A stretch of DNA of 64,000 bases from contig JADKAC010000008.1 in the NCBI GenBank assembly GCA_016715425.1, forward strand, positions 45,001 to 109,000. The letters are read 5' to 3'. The translations under genes were made by a program, and so were the position numbers. Source of the DNA: Bacteroidota bacterium (GTDB taxonomy: Bacteria > Bacteroidota > Bacteroidia > Chitinophagales > BACL12). This document shows, piece after piece, positions 32,901 to 43,174 of the stretch (positions within the stretch are counted from its first letter, which is position 1; each line of letters starts with the position of its first letter). The notes beneath the pieces are model-generated. The model made no database searches, was not told where the DNA came from, and saw only the letters and a list, made by a program, of their open reading frames with translations.

Positions 32901-34531
32901 TACAAGATCACAAATTCAAATTCTATTTATTCTTAATTTGTATATTTTTAAGTTCCTGCGCTAATGTAGTGACCCCTCAAGGGGGGAAAAAAGACACAAC
33001 TCCACCACAAGTACTAAATTATCAACCCGAAAATGAATCCGTAAATTTTGAAGGCAAAACAATTCAAATACTATTTGATGAATATATTCAAACATCTGAT
33101 CTATTTAATCAAGTAATTATTTCTCCACCAATGAATAACATGCCTGAATTTAAAATAAAAGGTAAAAAATTGATTATCAATATTTTAGATGATCTTAGAG
33201 ATTCAACCACATATACTATAAACTTTGGTTCTGGAATTAAGGATAACACTGAATCAAATACATTGGAAAATTTCACATATGTTTTTTCTACTGGTGACCA
33301 ACTCGATTCACTTCAAGTGGTAGGTAATATTATAAATATAATTACAGGAAGACCAGAAAAGAATTCAGTTGCAGTCCTTTATCCTGATTTTATAGATTCA
33401 TCCTTTCAATATTCTAAGCCTTGGTATTTTGCAAAGGCAGATGCAAATGGAGACTTTACTATACCAAATATTAAATCCGGAAAGTATCAATTATATGGTT
33501 TAACAGATCAAAATTTTAATTATTACTACGACTTACCTAATGAGTTAATCGCATTTATAGATACTGCAATTACTCCAGATTCTATAAATCAATCATATCA
33601 ATTACAATTATTCTCCGAAAACCACATTCCTCAACAATTACTAGAGGCTAAATCATTATCTTATGCATCTAGCCGACTTGCGTTCTCCAAAAGCATTGAT
33701 AATACAACAATTGAATACAATTCGAATCTTTTAAAACAATCCAATATCACAAATGATACTATTTTCTTTTGGTCATCAGACACAGTAATAAAACAACATA
33801 ATTTTCAAATTAAATATGATTCAATTGATACCTCAGTAATTGTCCAATTAAAATCCTTTCCTTCCGAAAATTATAATCACAAAAATATAATCTCAACCAA
33901 TTATTACAATATAAAAAAGCCAATAAACAACATAGAAAATCCTTATCTGTTAGATATAAATAAGCCATTGGAAATTATTTCAACCTTTCCAATTCAAAAT
34001 ATTTCGCATCAATTAATGAATTTTTTTGAAGACACGTCACCTAATCCAATTTCGGCAACATTTGCATTGGATACTCTTTTAAGAGATAAAATAACTACTT
34101 CATTAAAATTCTTACCAAATAAACAATATCAACTTGTAATTAATAAAGGAGCAATTACAGACATTTTTGATTCACAAAATGATTCGTTAATAATATTTTT
34201 TAAAACCCGAAGTGCAGAAGATTATGGTAATTTGAAAATCAAAATAAAAACCACAATAACCTACCCTATTATTTTGGAATTATTAAAAGATGATTTTACC
34301 ATTGTCAGAAATGAATATATTTTGTCGCCTGATGATTCTGAAATTCAAATGCAATATTTATTGCCAGGAACATATAATCTGCGTATTAGAATAGATCAAA
34401 ATCATAATCAAAAATGGGATACGGGAAATCTAAAATTACTGCAACAGCCTGAACCAATCATTTTCTATAAAGATCCTCTTCCGATAAGAGCTAACTGGGA
34501 TCAAACTATAGAATGGAAGTTAGAACATTGA
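32897..34531 (+). CDS. Ig-like (Big_5-type) domain lipoprotein
   Basis: A 544-residue lipoprotein. The signal ends F-L-S-S-C-A-N-V, and the mature part begins with the typical V-T-P-Q-G-G-K-K-D-T-T-P-P segment. The first about 100 residues form a Big_5-type Ig fold (I-Q-I-L-F-D-E-Y-I-Q; Y-T-I-N-F-G; F-T-Y-V-F-S-T-G). A carboxypeptidase-regulatory-like strand region follows (D-F-T-I-P-N-I-K-S-G-K-Y), and beta-rich sequence extends to the C-terminus. Its ATG overlaps the mnmG stop by four bases (ATGA). Likely surface-exposed or periplasmic; function unknown. Confidence 0.85.
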   Translation: MIQDHKFKFYLFLICIFLSSCANVVTPQGGKKDTTPPQVLNYQPENESVNFEGKTIQILFDEYIQTSDLFNQVIISPPMNNMPEFKIKGKKLIINILDDLRDSTTYTINFGSGIKDNTESNTLENFTYVFSTGDQLDSLQVVGNIINIITGRPEKNSVAVLYPDFIDSSFQYSKPWYFAKADANGDFTIPNIKSGKYQLYGLTDQNFNYYYDLPNELIAFIDTAITPDSINQSYQLQLFSENHIPQQLLEAKSLSYASSRLAFSKSIDNTTIEYNSNLLKQSNITNDTIFFWSSDTVIKQHNFQIKYDSIDTSVIVQLKSFPSENYNHKNIISTNYYNIKKPINNIENPYLLDINKPLEIISTFPIQNISHQLMNFFEDTSPNPISATFALDTLLRDKITTSLKFLPNKQYQLVINKGAITDIFDSQNDSLIIFFKTRSAEDYGNLKIKIKTTITYPIILELLKDDFTIVRNEYILSPDDSEIQMQYLLPGTYNLRIRIDQNHNQKWDTGNLKLLQQPEPIIFYKDPLPIRANWDQTIEWKLEH

Positions 34532-34683
34532 TTATCAATTGAATATGTATTCAATATTATAAAAAATAATATGTTTATTTAAGTGCGCTCTAATTGAAGA
34601 AAAAGATTTTTAAAAGATAACCTTTCATAAAAATGCTAAGCGCATTAAATTGCTTGAAATCCCACTAAATTTAAATGTAAGTA

Positions 34684-34872
34684 TTAAATACCAAATGAAG
34701 GATCTGCCTTAAGACAATATGTTAACCCAAATGTGTCAATGCACCACTTTTTTAATTCTGCAATTTCTTCTTCCATTAATTTCTTTGCAGCTTTTCTAAA
34801 TTCCATTCTGAAAAGTGCAGGATCAAAACTTACCTTTTCAAGGATAAGTTTAAAATATTCTAACATTGTCAT
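34684..34872 (-). CDS. Small conserved-type hypothetical protein
   Basis: A 62-residue basic, helical protein: M-T-M-L-E-Y-F-K-L-I-L-E-K-V-S-F-D, an amphipathic helix with F-R-K-A-A-K-K-L-M-E-E-E-I-A-E-L-K-K-W. Met3 (34866) may be the real start. Small proteins opening with M-L-E-Y-x-K-x-I-L-E-K-V-S-F recur in Bacteroidota as far as I recall. It is isolated between gaps of about 150 bases that show no structure. Confidence 0.6.
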   Translation of the reverse strand: MTMLEYFKLILEKVSFDPALFRMEFRKAAKKLMEEEIAELKKWCIDTFGLTYCLKADPSFGI

Positions 34873-35040
34873 TGGTAAATTATTTATTTGCTGAATGTAA
34901 TACCAAAACGAGCTCTCATTTACTTATGTTGCATCTTAATCGAAACTTAACATTACAAAATAGTAACAGAAAATTGTGAGCTTGTCTATAACTAAAACAA
35001 ATCAATCTTTAACTTTAAAGCATTAATAAGTTATAAAAAA

Positions 35041-36939
35041 ATGAAACTAAGAATTATACTTTTCACAACAGTTACATTCTTCCTGGTAACTAATTCCAAA
35101 ATAGTAACATCTCAAATTACTGCATATCCGGATACTACAGTTTGTAGTGGTGAAACTCTCACACTGTATTCCGAGGTTACAGAATTTTGTGGTGATTGCT
35201 ATACCTATGAAGAAATTCCATATGCACCTGAAGAAATAGGTGGAGTAGCAACCTCTATGGTGGATGACACTTATATAGGTCCTTTTGATATTGGGTTCAC
35301 ATTTTGCTTTTTTGGAACTGATTTTACACAATTTTATGTATGCTCAAACGGATGGATAAGTTTTTCAGCGCCGGGTGGTAGCTGGGCTGGCAATTGGACT
35401 CCTGACGGTCCGATTCCGGACAACGCTGCAAACGTTCCGAAAAATGCAATTTTTGGTCCTTGGACAGATTGGTACACTGGCTTATGTGATGATTGTATTC
35501 ATTATGAAACCATAGGAATATCACCAAATCAAAAGACAGTAATTACATGGGAGGAAGTTCCTTTGTATGAATGTACTTCAGATGTAGGCACATTTCAAAT
35601 TGTTTTATATGAATCTTCTAACTATATAGACAATCATTTTGTAGATGTCATGGTTTGTCCAACTTGGGACATAGGCGTAGCAACTCAAGGAGTGCAAAAT
35701 TCAGATGGAACAATTGCCTTTGCTGTCGATGGTAGAAATGCTACTGAATGGGCGGCAAGTGAAGAGTCTTGGAGATGGTACACCAGTGACTTAACTTGGT
35801 ATGATGAAGATGGTTTAATAGTAGGTACCGGCCCAACTGTTGATGTAACTCCTGAAGAAACTACTACATATACCTTAGTGCAATCTCTATGTGATGGAAC
35901 TACCCTTGAAGATGATGTTACCATTACTGTTGCAGAAAGTTTTGATGGCACATTAACCATAACAGATGTTTCATGTGGTGGTGATACAGATGGTTCAGCA
36001 ACAATAAATTTAAGTGGCGCCGGTCCTTATACATATGAATGGTCAACCGGTGCAACAGGGTCAAATACTTTATCAGGTTTATCAGCGGGAGATTATAATG
36101 TTTTAGTAATTGCACCTGATGGTTGCCAAAAAATATTTGAATTTACAATTGCAGAACCTATACCATTAGTATTAGAAATTGAAGACATAAATGATAATCA
36201 ATGTTATGGTTACAATGATGGCTCTGCAGAAATAAGCACAAGTGGAGGTGCCATACCATATACAATTTCAGTAAATGGCGATAGCGGGGCAGGAAGTATA
36301 TTAACCGGTCTTACTGCCGGCGATTATGATGTAGTAGTTACTGATGCAAATGGATGTGAAGAGTCCACCACTTTTACGATTAATCAACCCGATGATATAT
36401 CTATTTATGCAGGACCGGATCTTTCTATAGTATTTGGTGCATCAGTTACAATTGAAGCTGAACCATCTACTACGGAATTAAGTGGTGTTTCCTGGAGCCC
36501 GGGAGGAGGTACATTAAATTGTGATACTCTTATTGACACCACTGGTATTTGCTTTTCTTACACTGTTACTCCTGGTAATTCAGGTTATATTATTGTTGGA
36601 ATTACTGATTTAAATGGATGTTATACTTCAGACTCGGTTTATGTTACAGTTATATATACAAATGAAGTGTTAATGCCAAATGCTTTTACACCTAACGGTG
36701 ATAATATCAATGATAATTTTCAGGGAATTGCTTTTGATTTAGCAACTTATAATATGCAAATATTTAATCGTTGGGGTGAATTAATGTTCGAAACAAATTC
36801 CATTGATTATTCTTTAGGATGGGATGGAAGATACAATAATGAAGAGCAGGAAGTAGGTTCTTATGTTTATCTTGTAAATGCATTATTCAACACTGGAATT
36901 TCATTTAGTAAAAACGGAACATTCACTTTAGTGCGATAA
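35041..36939 (+). CDS. SprB-repeat adhesin-like protein with gliding-motility C-terminal domain
   Basis: A 632-residue secreted protein. The signal peptide is residues 1-25 (cut after VTS). Residues about 30-300 are an extracellular beta domain with several Cys pairs. Two SprB repeats lie at about 307-372 and 378-448, each with the pattern D-V/I-x-C-x-G-x-x-D-G-S-A ... G-L-x-A-G-D-Y ... G-C. A linker follows, then the gliding-motility-associated C-terminal domain (about 541-632): L-M-P-N-A-F-T-P-N-G-D-N, I-F-N-R-W-G, W-D-G-R-Y, G-S-Y-V-Y, ending T-F-T-L-V-R. This CTD directs T9SS secretion. Likely an adhesin; short compared with SprB itself. Confidence 0.9.
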   Translation: MKLRIILFTTVTFFLVTNSKIVTSQITAYPDTTVCSGETLTLYSEVTEFCGDCYTYEEIPYAPEEIGGVATSMVDDTYIGPFDIGFTFCFFGTDFTQFYVCSNGWISFSAPGGSWAGNWTPDGPIPDNAANVPKNAIFGPWTDWYTGLCDDCIHYETIGISPNQKTVITWEEVPLYECTSDVGTFQIVLYESSNYIDNHFVDVMVCPTWDIGVATQGVQNSDGTIAFAVDGRNATEWAASEESWRWYTSDLTWYDEDGLIVGTGPTVDVTPEETTTYTLVQSLCDGTTLEDDVTITVAESFDGTLTITDVSCGGDTDGSATINLSGAGPYTYEWSTGATGSNTLSGLSAGDYNVLVIAPDGCQKIFEFTIAEPIPLVLEIEDINDNQCYGYNDGSAEISTSGGAIPYTISVNGDSGAGSILTGLTAGDYDVVVTDANGCEESTTFTINQPDDISIYAGPDLSIVFGASVTIEAEPSTTELSGVSWSPGGGTLNCDTLIDTTGICFSYTVTPGNSGYIIVGITDLNGCYTSDSVYVTVIYTNEVLMPNAFTPNGDNINDNFQGIAFDLATYNMQIFNRWGELMFETNSIDYSLGWDGRYNNEEQEVGSYVYLVNALFNTGISFSKNGTFTLVR

Positions 36940-36955
36940 TAATTTTCTTAAAATT

Positions 36956-36993
36956 AAAAGAGGCTATATCAAAAGTGATATAGCCTCTTTTTT
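36956..36993. terminator. Bidirectional terminator between convergent genes
   Basis: AAAGAGGCTATATC and GATATAGCCTCTTT form a 14-pair stem around an AAAAGT loop with A- and T-runs on both sides. It serves the SprB-like gene on the plus strand and the glycogen synthase on the minus strand. Confidence 0.9.
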
Positions 36994-37008
36994 GTTTTAT
37001 AAGTTATT

Positions 37009-38814
37009 TCACTTATTTATTTCCAAGGCCATCTGATACACTTTTTCATAATGCACAACAAGTGTATTCCAACTGAAATTTTCAGCATAACTTTCAACTG
37101 TATTTCGCAAAATAATTCTATCCCTTCTTTTTAATTGTACAAAGTTGAACATGATATCACATAATTGTTCAGCACTTTCATCAAAGGTTTTATTACGACG
37201 TTTTACAAGGTAAATTCCCTGCTCATCTGTATTGCGAAACTTATTATAAACATAGTCTCCAAAACCGCTTAAATCACTTGATACAGAAGGAACTCCACGA
37301 GCTACACATTCTAAAGGTGTATATCCCCAAGGCTCATAATAACTTGGAAAAATTCCTAAATGACATCCACGTACAAACTGCGGATAATCCATTCCAAACA
37401 ATGGATTGGTTGGTGTAATAAAATCTGGATGATAAATTATTTTAACCTTATCAGTAGGCTTATTAATTAAATCTGCATTGCGTACAAAATTTATAATTTC
37501 ATCTTCACTATCACTCGTTAAATTATGTGTTACCACGATTGGCCAATAATCGCTTTTCCATGATTGAATCATTTTACGATATCGATATTTCCAATAATCA
37601 TCTACCAAACTATTTAACTCCGGCAAATTAGGATCAGGATTTACTGCTGCTTCCTTAAATAATTTTTCTTTTATCTGTTTTAATATCTCCTCACATGTAG
37701 AACGTATCTCATCCATCACCGCTCTTGAGTGTAATACTTTAGGATTGATAGATTCATATGGCTGCTTTGTAATAAAAAACATCACAACTGTTTTATCAAT
37801 CTTTTCTTTTTTCATTCTCTCATTCAAGCGACGCAATGCCTCTAGTGTAAGATCATATCCTTTGTTGTGATATTCATATCTTCCTGAAGTGAAAAAATAG
37901 AGTGTTTGATCCAGATCGAAAGTATAAGAGTGAAAGAAATGACTCATTGTAAATTCATGGATTTTCTCCATAAACTGTGAGTGTAAATTTTGTAATTCAT
38001 GTGTTGCTAGAAAGCGCAATAAGTTAAGTCCATTCGGTACAATATGATCTGGTTTTCTGCCCAACAAAAATTCACATTCTTTTCCGGTTACTTCACTTAC
38101 TGTTGTAAATACATCGCAATCATTTGCAGCCATTCGCTCTAATCTTACCTGCGATTCAATATAAAATCTTTGTGCTGCAGGCAGCCATTCTATAGAAGAT
38201 AAATTGCGGTAAAAATTGGTATCATTCATTGCAACATATCTACCCAAAATAGTAGCATGCGTGGTAAATACTGTGCGAATCTTTGAATTCACATGTTTCA
38301 ATAATCCGATAGGCATACCCGTCATCCATTCATGAAAATGTGCAATCACTTCTTTGCCTACAATTGTCTTTTCAAGAATTTTAAAAAATTGAAAAACTAA
38401 ATGACCGAAGTACAAAACTTCTTGCAATAGCTCATCCGGATTTACAATATTTATTTTATGATCATGTAGTAAATATTGACGTATTTCTTTAAACTTTCCC
38501 TCCGCTTGTTTTGGATTTATAAGTATAACTCTGGGCGTACCTTGTGTTAACCATTTACCATAAAATACTTCATAACCCTGAACACGCATTTCATCTACTG
38601 CCTTGCTTACAACATCATCAGGTTCTACAACTTCTTCAAATTCCGCTGGCAATTTATTATCTAATACCGGACCGATAAGGCAATATTGATCACCCCATTT
38701 TTCTACTATTGATGGCACCTTGCTACGTACCACGGTATAAATTCCACCTATTTGGTTGCACACTTCCCAGGCTACTTCTATTAATAACGGTTCGTATAAA
38801 CTTTTCTTTGCCAT
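37009..38814 (-). CDS. Glycogen synthase, GT3 family
   Basis: A 601-residue glucosyltransferase resembling the eukaryotic-type GT3 family, not bacterial GlgA. It begins L-L-I-E-V-A-W-E-V-C-N-Q-I-G-G-I-Y-T-V-V (residues about 10-29), the GT3 N-terminal signature. H-F-H-E-W-M-T-G is near residue 158, T-T-H-A-T near 185, V-P-N-G-L-N near 257, and the C-terminal E-P-W-G-Y-T-P-L-E-C-V-A-R-G-V-P (about 502-517) donor-site motif is present. It lacks the long phosphoregulated tail of yeast and animal enzymes. GT3-type synthases are known in Bacteroidota. It stands next to a helicase-nuclease gene with no obvious metabolic link; no glgB or glgP is in the window. Confidence 0.9.
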   Translation of the reverse strand: MAKKSLYEPLLIEVAWEVCNQIGGIYTVVRSKVPSIVEKWGDQYCLIGPVLDNKLPAEFEEVVEPDDVVSKAVDEMRVQGYEVFYGKWLTQGTPRVILINPKQAEGKFKEIRQYLLHDHKINIVNPDELLQEVLYFGHLVFQFFKILEKTIVGKEVIAHFHEWMTGMPIGLLKHVNSKIRTVFTTHATILGRYVAMNDTNFYRNLSSIEWLPAAQRFYIESQVRLERMAANDCDVFTTVSEVTGKECEFLLGRKPDHIVPNGLNLLRFLATHELQNLHSQFMEKIHEFTMSHFFHSYTFDLDQTLYFFTSGRYEYHNKGYDLTLEALRRLNERMKKEKIDKTVVMFFITKQPYESINPKVLHSRAVMDEIRSTCEEILKQIKEKLFKEAAVNPDPNLPELNSLVDDYWKYRYRKMIQSWKSDYWPIVVTHNLTSDSEDEIINFVRNADLINKPTDKVKIIYHPDFITPTNPLFGMDYPQFVRGCHLGIFPSYYEPWGYTPLECVARGVPSVSSDLSGFGDYVYNKFRNTDEQGIYLVKRRNKTFDESAEQLCDIMFNFVQLKRRDRIILRNTVESYAENFSWNTLVVHYEKVYQMALEINK

Positions 38815-38859
38815 ATCTATTGGTCGAAAATTACTAAATATTTATTAGCAACACATTTG

Positions 38860-41800
38860 CTAATCATTTCTTTTTGCAGGTATATAATTATCTCTTACGA
38901 ATTTACAATAATTACAATCGGAGTTATCGCAACCTACAGTAAATTCCATTTGCATTATTTTGTTATAGCTGTCAATTAATTGTGCTGATACAATTCCAAT
39001 ATCTTCATCCGTAATTTCTAGTCTATATTTTTCAAAAACATTATTCTTCTTATCAATCTCTATAAAATCAATTTCACCGCTTACCATCTTCCATGGTTTT
39101 AATTTCTGTGCATCCATTAATATTTTATAAAAAACTAATTGACGCCAATAATCTCCTCCATTTGGATTTTTATCATTAGGCTTTTTTAATTTTTCTTTAC
39201 CTCTTTCCACACTTCCGGTTTTATAATCTACCACATTTACATCGGTACCATCAAATTCAATTTTATCAAATACACCTGTTATGGGAATACCATTATACTC
39301 TACTCCACGAATTGGATATTCAGTAACAAAAACTTTGTTCCAAGTTTTTATATAATTATTATAGAATGCCGGCAATATAAGTTTCCCCTGTTCCAATTTA
39401 TTTTTAAATTGTTTATCTGTAAATGCATCTCTATTTCTGGCCATTTCCAATTCAAAATACAAAACAAATTCTGCTGCATTTGGAAATATTTGCTTAGAGC
39501 TTTCCTTCATGTTTTCAAACAACTTATGAAGCGCATTATGCACTGCAGAACCAAATGCCATTGAATCATTTTTTGCCTGCGGAACACGAATAATTTTTTC
39601 AAAATAAAACTTTACCGGACATTCCAGATATGCATTTAATGAGGAAGCACTCATCACAAAATTGTTGAGTCGCCTTGCTATAAATTCTTTGTCGAATAAA
39701 TCAATTTCTACCTTCGGAGCTTCTGATAATTCACTTATTTTATATTCCAATAGAATAGATTCTGGAATCTCTTTTTCAGTAGAAATAATATCTGTATTCG
39801 ATTTTAATTCAAGAATAAACTGTGATGGCTCCTGCTCTTTTTCTGCATTAGTTTTCTTAGAGTAGGATACATACAAATGTTGACGTGCTCTGGTAACCGC
39901 CACATAAAATAACCTGCGCAGACTTTCGGTTTTATTTTCAGCAGCAGTTAATGTCAATGTATCCGGCAGTTTAAAATTTTGATTTCCACTTTGTGCTTTT
40001 TCCCATTTATCCTTTACAGCTCCCATTAAAAATACATAGTCAAATTCCATCCCCTTAGCACTATGTGTCGAAATAAATTGCACTCCATTTTTTTGCATGA
40101 TTGTTTTATAAACTGGTAAGCCCAATCCATGTATTTCCATACGTTCAATTAATTCCAGAAATTCTGAAATTAAAATATGCGGTTTCTTGGAAGCTTCTTC
40201 TTTTATTAAGTCAAAAAGTGTTGTAAATACTTCTAACAACCAGATGCGATTATTCTGTTTTATAATGTATTGCAACAATCCACTCTCGTTAAGCATTTTC
40301 TCAAACAACATCGGTAGTGTAAGTGTGGTGGATTCCGTTAACCAATATTGCATCGCCTTTTCAAAACGCAATAATGATTCAGGATTCTTCAATTTAATTT
40401 GCGACAATGCTTTATTATCTGCAAGTAAGGTTCGCCAGGAAATGTATTCCCGTTTATTTGAAATATATGCAGCAATAGAAGCTACATCATGTGGTGCAAT
40501 ATCAAAATAAGGGAAATGCAAAATGCGAAATAATAAATGCTCTCCGGAATTCGGTTTATGCGTTTCGGCAACAATATATTCAAACAGTTGTAGAAGGTTT
40601 TGTACTAACGGTGTTTCCAAAACATTCATTTTCTTTTTCACTTGAAAAGGAATACTGCGCTTTTCAAATAGCTGCATTAAATTTTCTGCCTGTGCATGAC
40701 GATGATATAAAATTGCAATTTCTTGTAATGGTATTCCCTCATCACGCAATTGTTCCACTTGCATTATTATTCCTGCTTCTTCTTGCGCCAGGTTTTCATA
40801 AATATGAATTTCCGGTTTAAAATTATTTGCCTTTCTTTCCGACTTACTTGCAATTAAAGTTTTTGATAAGCCGGGTAATTTTTTAATAAGTCTTTCCTCA
40901 TTATTATCAATTAAATATTTGGCTGAGTCTAAAATAGATTGTGTGCTTCTATAATTATCTTCTAGAACAATAAGGCGAATATTTCCTTTGTATTGATTAT
41001 AAAAATCAAGAATGTTTTTCACTCGTGCTCCTTGAAATTCAAAAATACTTTGATCATCATCACCCACTGCAAACACATTTGGAATATCCCAATAATTAGT
41101 GAGTTGTTCTAATATTTTATTCTGCGTTCCATTGGTATCCTGAAACTCATCAATTAAAAAATATAAATATCTTTCCTGATAAGAAAGAAGCAGATTCTCA
41201 TTATTCTCAAATGCATCTTTCACCCATTGAATCATATCATTAAAATCATATCTACCTGCTTTTTGCATTTCCTTTTGATATACATCATAGAGTGCAACAC
41301 CTGCTTGCAACTGTTCCATTCTTTTTACTTCTTGCTCAATTGCCGCAGTTTTTAAATCCCCTTTGGAAAATCCTCTAGCTTTATTATTTGTCTTATAGAT
41401 ATACTCATCTCTGGTGGGTAAATCCTTTATATATAATTCAATTGCATCTAAAATTGTGGCAGGCATCCAGTTCTCTTTCTTCATGGTATCAAAAAGCCGG
41501 AGCAATCTTCCTGTTTCATAAGATTGATCATCATAAAACTTTTTCAAAATATTATTTGGTGGCAGATGCAGCAATATATTTTCTACCATAGTTACTTGTT
41601 CCAATTCCGAAACAGGTTCCAATGTACGAGTGCCAAAATAATCCTGATGTGTACGAATTACTTCATGGCAAAAAGCATGGAAGGTATAAATGCCCACACG
41701 ATATGCAGCAGTGCCGATAAATGTTACAAGACGCTTTCGCATTTCTATAGAACCTGCATCTGTATAAGTAAGGCAGAGAATATTTTCTGGAAGCGTATCT

Positions 41801-41973
41801 GTTTCCTGTAAAATTTTACCGATTCGAATTGCAAGTATTTGAGTTTTTCCCGTTCCGGGACCAGCTACTACAAGCACGGGGCCTTCAATACAATCTACAG
41901 CTTCTTTCTGTCGTTCATTTAATTCCTGATATGCATTTTCAAAATGCGTTTTATCAAATTGTTCTTTTTTCAT
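38860..41973 (-). CDS. UvrD/PcrA-like helicase fused to PD-(D/E)XK nuclease (AddB-like Fe-S)
   Basis: A 1037-residue single-chain repair enzyme. SF1A motifs: Q-motif R-Q-K-E-A-V near 21, Walker A G-P-G-T-G-K-T (38-44), D-E-F-Q-D-T near 271, V-G-D-D-D-Q-S-I-F-E-F-Q-G-A near 305, S-T-H-S-A-K-G-M-E-F near 637 and Y-V-A-V-T-R-A near 691. Residues about 775-1037 form a RecB-type PD-(D/E)XK nuclease: S-L-N-A-Y-L-E-C, G-S-A-V-H, the catalytic G-V-F-D-K-I-E and V-D-Y-K-T-G. The last Cys cluster C-D-N-S-D-C-N-Y-C, with the first Cys in L-E-C, resembles the AddB Fe-S site. Likely acts in double-strand-break processing or R-loop/DNA repair. Confidence 0.9.
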   Translation of the reverse strand: MKKEQFDKTHFENAYQELNERQKEAVDCIEGPVLVVAGPGTGKTQILAIRIGKILQETDTLPENILCLTYTDAGSIEMRKRLVTFIGTAAYRVGIYTFHAFCHEVIRTHQDYFGTRTLEPVSELEQVTMVENILLHLPPNNILKKFYDDQSYETGRLLRLFDTMKKENWMPATILDAIELYIKDLPTRDEYIYKTNNKARGFSKGDLKTAAIEQEVKRMEQLQAGVALYDVYQKEMQKAGRYDFNDMIQWVKDAFENNENLLLSYQERYLYFLIDEFQDTNGTQNKILEQLTNYWDIPNVFAVGDDDQSIFEFQGARVKNILDFYNQYKGNIRLIVLEDNYRSTQSILDSAKYLIDNNEERLIKKLPGLSKTLIASKSERKANNFKPEIHIYENLAQEEAGIIMQVEQLRDEGIPLQEIAILYHRHAQAENLMQLFEKRSIPFQVKKKMNVLETPLVQNLLQLFEYIVAETHKPNSGEHLLFRILHFPYFDIAPHDVASIAAYISNKREYISWRTLLADNKALSQIKLKNPESLLRFEKAMQYWLTESTTLTLPMLFEKMLNESGLLQYIIKQNNRIWLLEVFTTLFDLIKEEASKKPHILISEFLELIERMEIHGLGLPVYKTIMQKNGVQFISTHSAKGMEFDYVFLMGAVKDKWEKAQSGNQNFKLPDTLTLTAAENKTESLRRLFYVAVTRARQHLYVSYSKKTNAEKEQEPSQFILELKSNTDIISTEKEIPESILLEYKISELSEAPKVEIDLFDKEFIARRLNNFVMSASSLNAYLECPVKFYFEKIIRVPQAKNDSMAFGSAVHNALHKLFENMKESSKQIFPNAAEFVLYFELEMARNRDAFTDKQFKNKLEQGKLILPAFYNNYIKTWNKVFVTEYPIRGVEYNGIPITGVFDKIEFDGTDVNVVDYKTGSVERGKEKLKKPNDKNPNGGDYWRQLVFYKILMDAQKLKPWKMVSGEIDFIEIDKKNNVFEKYRLEITDEDIGIVSAQLIDSYNKIMQMEFTVGCDNSDCNYCKFVRDNYIPAKRND

Positions 41974-42000
41974 TGGATAATTTATGTTACGAATTTCGGG

Positions 42001-42008
42001 TAATTTTG
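42001..42008 (+). promoter_or_regulatory. -7 element for the lipoprotein gene at 42047
   Basis: TAATTTTG is an exact TAnnTTTG match. It excludes the upstream in-frame ATG at 41984 as translation start. Confidence 0.5.
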
Positions 42009-42046
42009 CCCCCTTACATAATCAATACTTATTTAAATTAAAATTA

Positions 42047-43060
42047 ATGATCAGATATTCTTATAGCGTTATATTTCTAATACTTTTTTCTTTGATTGTT
42101 GCATGCAAATCTGAAAAAAAATCTACAGATACTAATTCAACAGAAAATACAGATACTTTACAACTTACCGGTGGTGATACTATTTCATTCTTTGGCGGTG
42201 AAGAAGTAGATGATAGTCCTGTTGTAGTGGGCGAAGGTGAATTATATCTTACGTTTAATCCTATTACAGGTAAAACGTATTCTACTTTAATGGAAACAAC
42301 TTCCAGGATTTCGCAAACCGTTAATGGTGAGGCTTCATCCAATATCATGAATTTATCTGCATCCAATAATTTAAAAGTGGAACAGCCAAATAGTGATGGA
42401 TATTTTATAATTACAAGCTCTGTGAAAAATTTTAAATCAAAAGTTACTCAAGGTACAATAGAAGTAGCTTTTGAATCAGGAAAGAAATCTGCAGACCAAG
42501 ATGCTGATATGTTGCGTCAGATTATGGATTGTTACATTGGTATGCCGGTTACTATTGAAATGGATAAAAATGCACGCATTTTATCAATGAAAGGAACGGA
42601 TGCAATTCAGAAAAAAATTCAAACAGAATTAGGTAATGATGCGGTTATGGTTGCGCAACAAATGAGTGATTTAAATCAGGAAGTATTAAACAGTTTTGTT
42701 GCTTTTCCACGCAAAGCAATTAAACCCGGCGATACATGGATTACTATTGATTCTGTTGATATGGGTGGCGTTCCAACTATTATGAAAAATGTGTTTACAC
42801 TTAAAAGTTTTGATAGCGAGCTTGCAAATATTTCAGTGAATTCTACTTTTTCTGTGGATAAAGATTATATCCGCAGCATTGGTGGAACCGGTAATGAAGT
42901 AACGATGACCGGCGGACAAAATGGTACTATGCAAGTTGATTCACATTCGGGTTGGACAAGAAGTGCAGAATTAAAACAAGATGTGAAAATGCATATTGAA
43001 GATCAAGGTCAACTAATTGATGTTTCGATAACAGGCAATACTACTTTTAAAATCATATAA
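42047..43060 (+). CDS. Hypothetical lipoprotein (DUF6263-like)
   Basis: A 337-residue lipoprotein when started at ATG 42047 (signal ending L-I-V-A-C, Cys18). The longer frame from 41984 places 21 extra residues before the signal and lies upstream of the promoter box. The mature protein is acidic at first (E-N-T-D-T-L-Q-L-T-G-G-D-T), then beta-rich with repeats of S-T-L-M-E-T-T-S and P-G-D-T-W. This resembles Bacteroidota DUF6263 surface lipoproteins, but the assignment is tentative. It is divergent from the helicase gene (starts about 70 bases apart). Confidence 0.7.
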   Translation: MIRYSYSVIFLILFSLIVACKSEKKSTDTNSTENTDTLQLTGGDTISFFGGEEVDDSPVVVGEGELYLTFNPITGKTYSTLMETTSRISQTVNGEASSNIMNLSASNNLKVEQPNSDGYFIITSSVKNFKSKVTQGTIEVAFESGKKSADQDADMLRQIMDCYIGMPVTIEMDKNARILSMKGTDAIQKKIQTELGNDAVMVAQQMSDLNQEVLNSFVAFPRKAIKPGDTWITIDSVDMGGVPTIMKNVFTLKSFDSELANISVNSTFSVDKDYIRSIGGTGNEVTMTGGQNGTMQVDSHSGWTRSAELKQDVKMHIEDQGQLIDVSITGNTTFKII

Positions 43061-43174
43061 TTCACTTTTAGAATCAAGAAAGCAATACATACTTTATGTG
43101 TTGCTTTTTGCATTTATATATGGAATATGTTGCATTGATTCATCTATGTGCATGGTTCAATTTATCTTTATAGG

